Assembly (NCBI GenBank): GCA_003586115.2
Contig: QVOM02000072.1
Coordinates: forward strand, 3,736,347 to 3,800,346
Direction: 5' to 3'
DNA from: Salvator merianae
Taxonomy: Eukaryota; Chordata; Lepidosauria; Squamata; Teiidae
DNA: 64,000 nt
How positions within the stretch are numbered: the stretch's first letter is position 1; every line of letters starts with the position of its first letter. Made by a program: the position numbers and the translations under genes. Below, one piece after another: positions 37,701 to 49,700 of the stretch. The notes under the pieces are model-generated. The model had not been told where the DNA came from and did not search any database. It saw only the letters and a list, made by a program, of their open reading frames with translations.

Positions 37701-40700
37701 TGCACATGTGGTGTGCTTCACAACCATCACTCCTCACACACTGAACTTTTTTTAAGAATAAGCGTCCCATCCTCAGACGCACAAAACTGCCTTCCAAACA
37801 GTTATCCTGAATATATGGCTCAAACTTACTTTACATTGTAGCCTATCTTCACATCCAAGTCAGGCAATCTAACCGGACTACAAGGATGCTGCCCACTGAT
37901 TGGCCACTGGGTGGGAAATCACTGCCTCTTTGCTTATGCAGTTTCCTGCCCAAACTAGCTTAAAGTTTGAGATGCCCTCGAAGTTATGATTTCCCATCTG
38001 TGAAAGGGGCTGACAATCAAAGGCTTTGGGACACAGTAAGGTGATTTTAGGTATTTTATGCCTGTCACTAGGGCCCCAAATTCACCCAGAAGGCATCCTT
38101 TTAATCGTGTCTGATCACACCCTAAGAGTTTGTATTTTCTCATGTCATGCAACACATCCTTATAACTATAAAGCAATCATTTTAAAGCTTTATGGTGATT
38201 AATAAAAATTCACACAACTGTTGGTATCATGGTGATAGTCTTAACCACATGGACTTTGAATATTGCTTCCAAGTTTCAATTGCTTCCAAGTTTATTATTA
38301 ACATGAACAAGCACATTTATGAACATCCCCTCGGAATGACCTGTACTATAGCCACAGCTAGAGGTCATTCTCATATTTCCATGAAAGCCTTAGAAGCAAG
38401 CTGTAGTTCCACAGATTTTGTACTAGTTGAAAATAATTTAATATATTACTTTCATAATGAAATGAATGACTTCCTGTAGCAGTGCACAGAGCATTCTTTG
38501 TACGTGAGGTTGGAGGAGGAGTGCTGAGGCTCTAGGAAGCCTCTGGTGGTGTCTCCAAACCACCTTTTGATCTGCTGCAAGTGAAAATGTAATTTTGAGG
38601 AGATCAAAGGGAAGCTTCCAATCAGTATCTGCTCTCCTCTCAGCCCCCAATGCTGACAATCTATAAATTACTGCTCATTTGTAATAGTTTTTGGGCTGTT
38701 GTGCCATGTTCCATAGTTCTTCTGAGAACTTAAGCTTTTGTGTATAGCTACGATGTCCATCTTCAGAGGATTTGACTTCTGGAAGAGTCAAACACAACTA
38801 ATGGTGTGCTGGATCTTGTCACAATGGATATCATAGCTATATCTGAAAGCTTAGGTTCTCAGAAGAACTGTGGAATGCGACACAACAGCCCCAGAACTAC
38901 TACAAATGAGATTGAAACCAGCCGTGAAAGCCTACATTCTACCATTGCAAACCACTGCTGCTGATTTCTCCAGATGGAGTTGTATCAAAGAGCACAGTGA
39001 AACAAGTCTGGTGAAAATTATTTGCAATATTTAAAGGAATATGATATTTCAGTTTTGTAAAGGATGATTGAAATGTGAAAGGAATAATATAATTACTACT
39101 TTAATCCACAATGACAGAGAAGAGAGGAGAGGATTGGAGAGGGAGGGAGGATAGCTTATGTAAATATATAAATCGTCAATTTTTTAAAAAGTTGGTGATT
39201 CAGGAAACAAGCTTTTCAACTGTTTTCTTGTTTTGCAGGCATACATTCCAGAGTAGTACATATCCTCATTATGTCATTTAATGCCTTTTCTTCCAAGTTG
39301 TTTACTTGTTATTATATTTTTCCTTCATTTTCAAAAGTAAAAACGAGATAGCTGAAGAACATAGAGAAATGCAATTAAAAGATTTCAAGTAGCAGAATTA
39401 CAAGAGGATCTTAAGCCACTTGGAGTAAACCTGGGAGTAACTAAGAAAATTAGGTTAGATGTCCCATTGCCCTTGGCAGAACAATATGGTAAGCATTATA
39501 TAGTAGCTATAACTTGCCTTTAGAGACTCTTACAGAAGCTACTTAAAAGTAATAGGAAACATCCCAACTGCCCACTGGAAAAAAAAATCCCAGCTGCCCA
39601 ATCGTTTGAAATCACTGAAATTAGGAGAAAGTTTAGTTTTTTATTATTAGAATGACCGCAGTAGGTTTGGAAGTGGCCTTTAAAGCACACTGTAGTCCTT
39701 CACAGATGGTTCACTTGGCAACCAGGATGACAACAGCAGGAAATAAAAATAACTGTTCATCTCAATTGTTTTCTTACAGTATTTTACTCAAAGCAGTTCC
39801 TGGATGAACCAAATATCAAAAAATCTCAGTCCCCAAAATGTACATTGGATGGCTGATTTGCTGTGACTTAAAGAAATAGCTTCCTCCCTTAGGGATGGGA
39901 GTATGGGAGCAGGGCTGGTATTTATTCCTTTTGTTGCAATGATGAGTAAATTGGGAGGATAATAACACTAAAGATGGAAGCACACAGCCTTCAGAGTTTC
40001 TGGCTTTGAAAGAAATAAAACTCATGAAGAGTTCAGGAGGAAGGCTGAGTGCCATATCTCCACTACCTCTCTTCTAAATGTATATATTGAAGAAACCTGG
40101 TGCAAATCAGGGGGGAAACTATTCCATAGTCTGGGAGCTAACACAGAGAAGACTCTGTCCTGAGTGCTGAACCCATTAGTTGCTGAATATTGTGGTACAA
40201 CCAGGAGGGCCTACCTGCAGACGTTAAGGCATGGGCAGGTTGATATGGGAGAAGCTGTTCCTTTCGATGTTGGGGGCCCAAGCCTTTTAGGGCCTTATAA
40301 GCCAAAGTTAATACCTTGAATTGGGTTTGGTAGCAAATTGGCAGCTTTTTAAAGACTGGCATGATGTGTGTCTGGCCAGCAGTGCCTGTCCGCAGTCTTG
40401 CTGCTGCATTCTGCACCAGCTGCAGCTTCTGAACCATATTCAAGGGTAGCCCCGCATAGAGTGCATCACAATAGTCCAATCTGGAATTTGATGTCTCCAA
40501 TTTGACAAGTCCCCAGGCAGCCACTCCCCACAGCTCCCCTTCTCCTATCCAAGGGATTGCACGCCCATCAAAGGCAGCCAAGGTCAAAGCACAGGATAAG
40601 TGCACTGAATCTGACCCTTGCCATGGCAAAATGGACCATTTTGCCTCTGGGGGAATGCTGCACCCGTGCACAGAGAACAAGGATGCCCTCTATGCTCAGG

Positions 40701-43700
40701 TGCAAATGCCTGAGTACAGGGCTATGCTGGTGGCAATGGAGCCATGGAGCCATTTCCTGTGGCAGTGAGAAAGCCACTAGGGTGGAGAGGCTTCCTCTGG
40801 GCCCCTTTGCCCTCTTATGCGGAGCTGCTTCCTCTGTTTCCACACCTCCTCCTCCTTTCTGGAAGAGAGGTGGGTCACTTTGCTGGCCTCAAGATAAACA
40901 CAGAAGCTCTCATCCTCTGCTGTTTTTCTTTTAAAAAATAAACCTAACCATTTCTCGGAACATGTTTACATGGAGCTACTACAGAGTCTTTCACAGAAAT
41001 GGCACCATTTCCATCTCCATGTTTGTTCCTTTTTGAACAAAGGGAAGCTGTATGAGAGGGGGTGGGACGGAACAAAGGCCCTTTCTGCACTGAACCTTAT
41101 TCTGAATTATATCCTGGAATAGTCGCCTGCCATCCACATGCTGGTGCAGATCATGGTAGAACTCACCCAGGGCCTGCCATAGTCTGCATCAGCATGTGGA
41201 TGACAGGCGCCTGTTCCAGGATATAGTCTGGAATAAGGCCCAGCACAAAAAGAGCCAAAAATGAATTGACTTTCCTGTCAAGAAGACAGGATTTATTGCT
41301 CTGGCAGAAGCATCAGAAGCAGTGCCTGCCACTGCTCTGCAACTGGGATCAAAGGTGGCAGCGGGTAACTTGTGAGGAGCAGTAGCAGTGGAGGAGGGAA
41401 ATGAAGTCATGGGAACTGGCCATGGACCAGACTTGCAAAGACCTCCTGAAACCATGAATTCATACTGCTGGGGATCAAACACACTTCAGTAAAATCAAAG
41501 GATTGTTTCCAACCGGAGCCTCATGTCTCTCCAAATGCCCCTGCAGAAGCACCCTGCGAGCCACTTCTAGAATGGGCATGCAGGATATGCCGCAGTGACA
41601 GCAGTGGAGTAGAAAAAGGGGGGAAATGGACATAGGACAGACAACAGCGATCCTATAACAAGCCCTGAAATATGCTGTTACTACGGCAACAGACTGAGGG
41701 AGTATCTAGGCAGGGGCTAAACCCCGCAATTGTCCCGGGAATGTATCGGGAATGCCAGACATGGCTGTGACATTCCCAGTACAACCCTGGATTAGTGGGG
41801 GAATAACCCATAATATCACTATTACAGGAAGACTGGCAATCATGCTGTGTTTCCTATAATATATTCTATGTTCTATATTCTATGTTAGAAATATATATAT
41901 ATATATAATCTTTATATTGTTGTCACCCACCCTGCAATCTTCTGGTGAAGGGTGGGATATAATGTTCTAAATTAATAAATAAATAAATAAATTTTACTTA
42001 CGTGCCTGCTGGCCTATTTCATCATTATTTCACTTGGGTCTACCTGGGAGCCAGCCATGCACACAAAAACAACAAAAGAAAGTGGGTGGGTACTTGTCTG
42101 ACTTCCGGGTTGCTACAAGTGGAATTATAACAAAACAAGCTGGCAAACACCAGGTAAGCCCATGACTGCCTCCTGCGTCTGGCAGGGGTGGCAAGAGGCA
42201 ATTGCAGGGTCTTCTTCAGATCCCACAGTTTCCCCTTGCTGTTCGGAGGCTGCCATGTTCGCCATAACCAATGCATTCTTGGCCTAAGGGGAACCAAAAA
42301 AGGAAAACCATCCCAAGAAGTAAAAAAGGTCATTCTAGGCAGAAGGGAACTGGTACCCTATCCACAAATGGAAAGAGGAATTGTTCTGTCCATGCCAATG
42401 AGAAAATACTTCCAGCACACATGCTTTTGCTTTACAAGTCAGATAACATATGATAAGAACTTGCGTTCTTCTTCCATTAATGTCAGTGTCAAAACTAGCA
42501 ATGATTCCACTACTTAAAAAAGACAAAGACAATTTCCAGGATAATTATCCTGTTTTAAGGTGGAACAGACCACGCAGTGTGAATGCTGGCAGCCTGACCC
42601 ATGACAGTAGCCAGGAAGAGCATGCAAACATAGCATATCGAGAGCAGTCCAGCTGCTCCCCATACAGTTGTGGAGCACAATTTTGTGCTCCACAGCAAGT
42701 CGTGATTGGGAGCAACCATAGTCTGCTCCCAATTGCCATGGCCTCTCCACTGCATTAGTGAGTGTCCCGACACCAAAGTGCAATAAGGCCCAAAGGCCCA
42801 GTTCACATTTACCAGACTGGAATTGTCTAAGCAGAAAATTCCAGGCTGGTCAAGATCAAGGTAAGTTGGGCCGATATGCATTTTGCAGGTTGGAACATTC
42901 CCGTTCTGTTCCAGCAGCATGCAAAATGTGAATGGCTGGAATGAATCCCTATTGCAGAGTCTGAGCCTCAGGTTTGGACTGTGCAAGGTGATCCAGAAAC
43001 TGCAGTCTATGCCTCCTCAGCACCCAGAAGAGGTAGAAAAACACCATTTCTGGGCTGTTCCTCATGTTTCAGGTAAGCCTATGGAACAGCCTGGAAGGGC
43101 TCAGGCAGCTTCAGAATCACTGCAGTGGCATCCCGGTGTGGACACAACGTTCCAGCGGATGGTGTGGGATGTTCCTGCAGGTAAGTGCAAAATGACCCAA
43201 AGATGCCCCCAGGTCATGCTCAGCTCCTGGTGACTACATAGACACATCAATGTAGTTTAAGAACACTGAAATTGTCTGCTGTAGGTTTCCTCCAGGGGGA
43301 TGCCAGGGACTGAACCTGGTACCTTCTGCATTCTTTCCCCATGGAGGCATGCTTTGCCATCGTATAACTGTGATCAAGAAGATTTCTGTAGCTAACTATT
43401 CTGAAACAAGGTGCAGAAAGCAGGATCAACTTACACTGCGTGCTTCGAGGCTGGGGCAGGCGTAGGTCTGGATCAGTGACATCGTGCAGACAGCACTGTT
43501 CCAAACCATGCCTTTCTATGGTTGGAACCAGTGGGTCTGACTGGTTCAGATCCACTGGTTCTGACCACAGACAGGTAAGTGCAGAAAAGGCACGGGAGTC
43601 CTGTCTAAGACCTGCATCTTATTCCGGCCCAGGTGACAAACTCATCCTATACCACTTGGGAGTATAGGAAGAGCTCAAAACCAGCCTCATCACAAAACCA

Positions 43701-46700
43701 ATTGAATATCATACCTCATGTTACTAATTAACCCTCATTATAATAGCTGGGGTGAGTTTGTACCTCAACCAAATGAAAGTCTACATTTCACTATATATGA
43801 TTTGATTGCAGGATTAAAACCAAGAGGACTACAACATGACTCCACGATCCACAATTTGCATAATTTTTTACCCGAATATATTGGTGTTGATATGCCAGCT
43901 GTTGAAACTGATGTCACTGGAGTGCTTGTTTTTGGCATTCCAGAAGTTGTAGAAGTGGTTGCTAAAGTTACGATTGCTTCAGTAGGTTCTGATGAAGGAC
44001 CTACTAAATGAGTGGTCCCATTTGTTCTTGAACTTATAGTTGCTGTGGAAGGTTTCATTGTTCCTGTATTAGAAGAGGTTAGAACAGTAGAATGAATTGT
44101 TCTAATAGTTGTGATACTTGTATCTAGCTTGGTGGTTCCACTTGAAGGTGATGTAGACCGTTGAGCAGTAGACTGCCTTGTACTCTGTGTTCCTGAGCTT
44201 GTACCAGTTACAGAATGCTTGGTAGTAGAGTGGGCAGCCTCACCTGTTGTGGTAGATAAGCTTGTTGTGGAAGGTTTAGTGGCTCCAGACTGAGGAGATG
44301 TCTGAGTAGTAGATGTGAAAGTTCCAGGAGTTGCTTGGCTTGTCCCTGTTGTGAGAGAATTAGGAGACTGTGACTGTGAAGATGTGACTGGACTCTTTGT
44401 AAAGTCTGTTTCCTTAGTTGTAGTTGCAAGAATTGTTGTGGACTTTGTGAATCCAGAAGCTGTTATAGGAACAGTAGTAATTCTTCCAGGTGATACTTCT
44501 GAGGAGGTACCTGAAGATTTTGAAGTAGCGGTCCCTGTCACTGGATCAGTTGGTTTGACTGTTGCAGTAGTTGTAGAAGGACTGGTCGCTGTAGTTGTAG
44601 GAAGAAAAGTTGTAGCTGGAATGCATCAGGCCTTACCATTAGCCACTATTCAATGCTATACACCAAAATCTAGAAATCAATACTTTGTGTAAAAGGTGCA
44701 CAGTCTGAAAGATTGCTGCCACTGTGAAATGGTTAACAATATTGTAACAATCCATAGTGCAACTTACATACACTCTATGCAGACTAACACAGAATCTACA
44801 CAGTGACAGATTCTGACCCTTATGAGATGGAGAAATCAGGAAGTATGCTGTTTGCATGCCCTCCCCCACTCCCAGCTGCACAAACAATGAAGCTGGGGAA
44901 CTTTTGTTCCCTGGCTGTGAAGTTTCTGTCCGGGCCTAGGAAAGTGCAGGAAGTAACCCTGGACATCCACCATTGTCTGCAGATGTAAAAATGGGACTGG
45001 ATAGATTGCTGGGAATGGAGCAAATTCACACAATGGCAACGGTGGGCAGGATGGTGATGGAAAGCAAGCACCATCAGACTAATATTTTATGGTCTGCACA
45101 GCAACCCATCGTGAAGGCACCTTCTACTTTTCCATAGCAGATGTTGGCCCAGTGGATATGACATCACGTAACCCCTTGCCCTGTGCTGTGTGGATCCTAC
45201 CTAAGTTACTACAACCAATCTTTCATCACAGTTCCATTAGAAAGTCCCTTGGCCTTCATTCTGCGCTAAGAAAAGGGAACTTGTTCAGAGGGCAAATTGT
45301 TAAGTAACCAGGAAAAACCCATTTGAACTCAGAGGCTTCCTCGTGATTTTTGTTGAGCTAAGAACATTGCTGAGCTCCACAGGGCATTATGCAGTACAGT
45401 ATGCCTTATCTTAGTCACCTTTAATAATCTGCTTCAGATAGCTAAAGTCTCCTTTAGCAATCTCTGGATGCAGCTAAACTGTCACAGAATGATGCAGGTA
45501 AATGATGATGATGATGACAGTAACAGTGTATTTGTTTCCTGCATTTGATTTCTTTGGTCTTCACCATCCATGCCATTTGAGCAGCTTGCAGGTGGCCAAA
45601 ACATCCAGCTACTAACCACTCCTAGGATCAGCATGCTTTATGAACCAGGATGGCTTCTGGAACCCTGCCGATGCGCTGTCAAAATTATTTTTTATAGCAT
45701 CTGTTAAAATGGAAACTGCAGGTGGAAATGTATGCCCCTGCCAGTGATGGGGACTGCAATCAAAGCTGTGGTTTAAACTACTGTAGTCATGTGCTCTGTG
45801 ACCCTCCCATTTTGTGTACAGTTTAAGTCACAAGTAGTGTTGCCATATGGATTCCAGGTTAGGGTTTGCAATGTTAATGGCAGGGCCACAGAGAGAATTC
45901 CAGCAAGCGTTACAAGCTACACCCTGTTTGAAGATTCCAAACACAGAAACCCTGATCTGGATTTCATACAGCAACGGCAGCCAGAAAAGTATCCCAACAT
46001 ACTTGCCAAAGATGTGACATCCACAGTTACCAGTGTACTTGCTTCCTGAAGAGCAGCTGTATCAGTGGCAATAACCTGTGCAAACATGAAAATAAGAGGT
46101 AAAACTGTTTGCATAAATGGGTTTATTTTGTACAGCCGCTTACAATGATGCATTAGTTTTCAACTATACTCTATCATGCTGGCTTCTATCTTTCGCTATT
46201 TTACTATGTTCCATATCAATTCATGGAGTTTTAGATAGGTGCCCTATGTAACCAAACCCAACTTGCCATTAACAATCAAATGTAATCTGCATACTCCAAT
46301 TTTGCAGAACAAACAATTGGCATCTACACATGAAGGACTCTACGCAGGCAGTATAACCATTACGTAGATAGATCTGCTGGGGAGCATGGAAGTAACAAGA
46401 ATCATGGTAGGCTGTTTGAGTTTTTACACAGTGATCGGTTTCACAATGTGGTGCATGGTGATTGCTGGTTGACAATAACTCCTATAACACTCCTCTACCT
46501 CCTATAGGCCAGGGATGGTGCATTTTGCCAGCCATACAAGAATAAACCCACAGTTGGCCAAAGTGCTCTATAGGAGGAACTGTACTGCTGCTTCTTATAA
46601 AAGCTACAAGAGCTCATATTGTACTTCCTGTAAAAGGCAAGTTTTTTGATTGCATAGGTATCTTCATCCAGCTTGTTTACGTCAAAAACTTGCAGAAGTT

Positions 46701-49700
46701 ATTTCAACTAAGGATATATTACCTTTCCTGTTCACTGAAATGAAGTGAACAAAGTTTGCCAATACTGTCACATTTTTAGAAAATGACCCTAATTAGAATG
46801 TTAATCACTGTCATCTTACTTGCCAGATGCCTTTTACCTAAATTATCCCAGACCATGTATTAAAGGCTGCATGCAGAATTTGCTTGCTTATCCTGCTGTA
46901 TTTCGATATTCCAGAATAAAGCATGGATATTCCAAGCTTTATTTCAGAATATCCAAATATAGTGGAATAAATATGGGACATCTGGAACGCAGCCTTATAG
47001 AGTGACAAACTATAACAGTATGAAGTATGACCTCAGCTAAGAACAACCATTTTGCAGTAAGAAGATTAGAACTCAAGAGAAGCCCTGCTGGATCAGGCCA
47101 CAGCCCATCTAGTCCAGTATTCCGTCTTACACAGTGGCCCAACAGTTGCTTCTGGGCATTCTGGAGCAGAAGGCAAAGGCAAAACCCTCACCTGTACAAT
47201 ACAATCAAGGGAAGATTACCTACCTGAAAGGTGATAGAGGAAGTCAAATTCAGAACTACAATTGTCTGGAGAAATCCATCTCTAGTAATGCTGAAGTCTG
47301 TGCTGTTGTAGATTTGGTATGTGATATCGGGATTGACATCCTGAATAGCAACATTGTATTTTAATTAAAGGAATTGAAATTGGAAAGTAGGCTTTACATT
47401 TGCTTTCCATCCCATTCCATATCTAGTACTCAAGGTTGTTTTTCAGAATGTTTTGGAAAATTGCACTTTAGCTTCGCAAAATACCTACCCATTTTAGGTT
47501 ATGCCTTTCCCCCATCAATTGCAGTACTCAGTAGCAAATTATATGTCAGTTTCTTCTTTTGCTCATTCTGACACCCCTTTCAACACAGATTAGAATAAAG
47601 TAATAAATATGAATACTTTCACTACATCTTAGAATAGTGCAATTTCCTTGTCTTTTTTGCTCCTTATGCCAAAAGGCTGAATCAAAAATGTTCTAAGTTC
47701 TACAGAGGTGAATAAAGAGCTCTGAGGGCACCTCTATGACTTTTTGCAAAATGGAGATGGCATGGGCTGCTAGGTGCGTTTCTGACAGCAGTCATGCCTA
47801 TCTTGTGAAGGTAGTGAAGGAACAGAATCAGAAAAAAAACCATACATAACACCAGTCTTAAAACCAACATAAGCAGCTTCTTTTAAAAAGAAACTCAAAA
47901 AAGGCTTCTTGTGTTGAAGTTTCAAACATTGGCTTGTTTTTGGCAAGCCATGGTTAAAAGCAAAATAGGAAGAAGATAATTTTGCAGAATGGTTCTAAAG
48001 GATTTTCAGGCATTCAGCCAATCACAGGTCACAGAAGATAGAGGGGTGGGGAAACAGGAGTGTCTGTTTCAAAAGTCAACTCCACTCAGTATTATGTGTC
48101 TCGCTAAAGAGGTGCTGGAGGGTGGGATTTACTGGCACTCAGCCAATCACAAGACACAGAAGATCTGAAAGAGGAGGAAGGATGAAAGGAAAGAGACAAA
48201 AGAAAAAAAGATTAGAAGCAAGTGGGCTGCTGTTATTTTTGTGGACAAAGCTTTTGAGAACACTTTAAGATAAGAGCAGATTATTGCAAAGAGATCTTTT
48301 ATTAGAGGTAATTGTTGCAACAGTCACTGTTAAGGCTGCAATTCTTTTTTAAATGCACATGAAAATTAACCTCCTTGAACAGTGCACTAAGGCATACATT
48401 AATTGGACAAAGAAGGGGAGATTGTAAGCTACCGAGATGGTGAACACTATCTGTTTTGCCCTTTCAAAGCAGCTACCTCTGAACACCTTCTAAAGATTTA
48501 GCAGATCTGGATCATGTTGGTGCTTGGACAGGAGACTGCCTTATGCTCCCTTCACTTCCATGATGCCCATAAATATAATTCTGTAAATATTCAGTACATC
48601 CATTTTCACAGGAAAAAGGTGCAAGGTCCTGTTTTGCCTGCAAAAGGTTCCTTGATCCAGATAATTGCATGCAATGTGTCCATGTCAAGTTCTGCTTACT
48701 GCTCATAATTTGCAGATTCACATGAGTACAGACCGAGGCCATGTCCACTTCAAGGTTTGCTGCCAGACTGGGTTCTACATCAACCACCATCCCCGTTTGC
48801 ACCACATGTAAATATGCACTTAGCCTAACTACACTCAGGACACCTGGGCATGCAATCAGGCAAGGCTGGACTGCAAGTGACTGTCTAGCTGCTTCAACAG
48901 CCATCATGCATGACATGCGGACACCACTACCATCATCCCCACTGAGCCTCATGCCACCAGGAGAGCAAGGTGCTTGGAGATGATCTGTGACCACTCTGCT
49001 AGCTTCCAGGTACAGCAATTGAGGGTGGAGCCAGAAACTTGTTCTCACTTGAATGCGTCTGAAAATTGTTCCAACACCCTATGTTAACCAAACATCACTA
49101 TCACACAGTAATTTCTTTATATCTCCACCATTATTAATAACGTAATGCTTCCAGCCCTGTAAACTTCAAAGGTCTTTCAAGCTCCTTACATTGTTGTCTG
49201 CAAAATCTTTGTCAGTTGCAAAGACCCTCAGGGGTACTGATGGGTTTTTAGCCTCCATCACTAGAGTGGAAACAGGCTGATCCACAGACACAGTTCCTAA
49301 GTAAAGAGGTTCCGCAAAGGCGGGCTTGTGATCATTTTTGCGTATAACCTTGATTTCCACCATAGTCTGAGAATTTCTGAATGGATTGTTGGCTTGTGAA
49401 GCCTGGAGAAAGAAAAAGGGAGAAATCATATGCAGTTATTCACCTGAAAGGGTACCATGAAATATAACTTAATAGAGAGTGTAAATGTAGAAGATTCATC
49501 GTGGAGATGCTTAAGAACTAGAATTGCAAGAGTTCTGGTCTGGGGATTTACCATACCATTTTACAGGATGCTTCAGCTGTTATCAAATATTTATGGGTGT
49601 GTGTGTGGGGAGAATCAGACAGCAAAATGACCCTCGTTACTTCTTCACTCTTTCTGCCGCAAAGAAATGTGACAGCACTGGGTCTGTACCTGTGTTTAAC

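Noticed and set aside
44315..44692. 125-codon + strand frame rich in Val
   Set aside because: Antisense of the Thr-rich mucin exon.
46003..46007. GC-AG donor for the CDHR5 exon at 46075
   Set aside because: It would give phase 0 while the next exon begins in phase 1; the GT donor 4 nt on restores the frame.
48512..49048. 178-codon minus-strand frame as an extra CDHR5 exon
   Set aside because: No cadherin pattern, no matching splice sites, and the flanking exons already join in phase without it.
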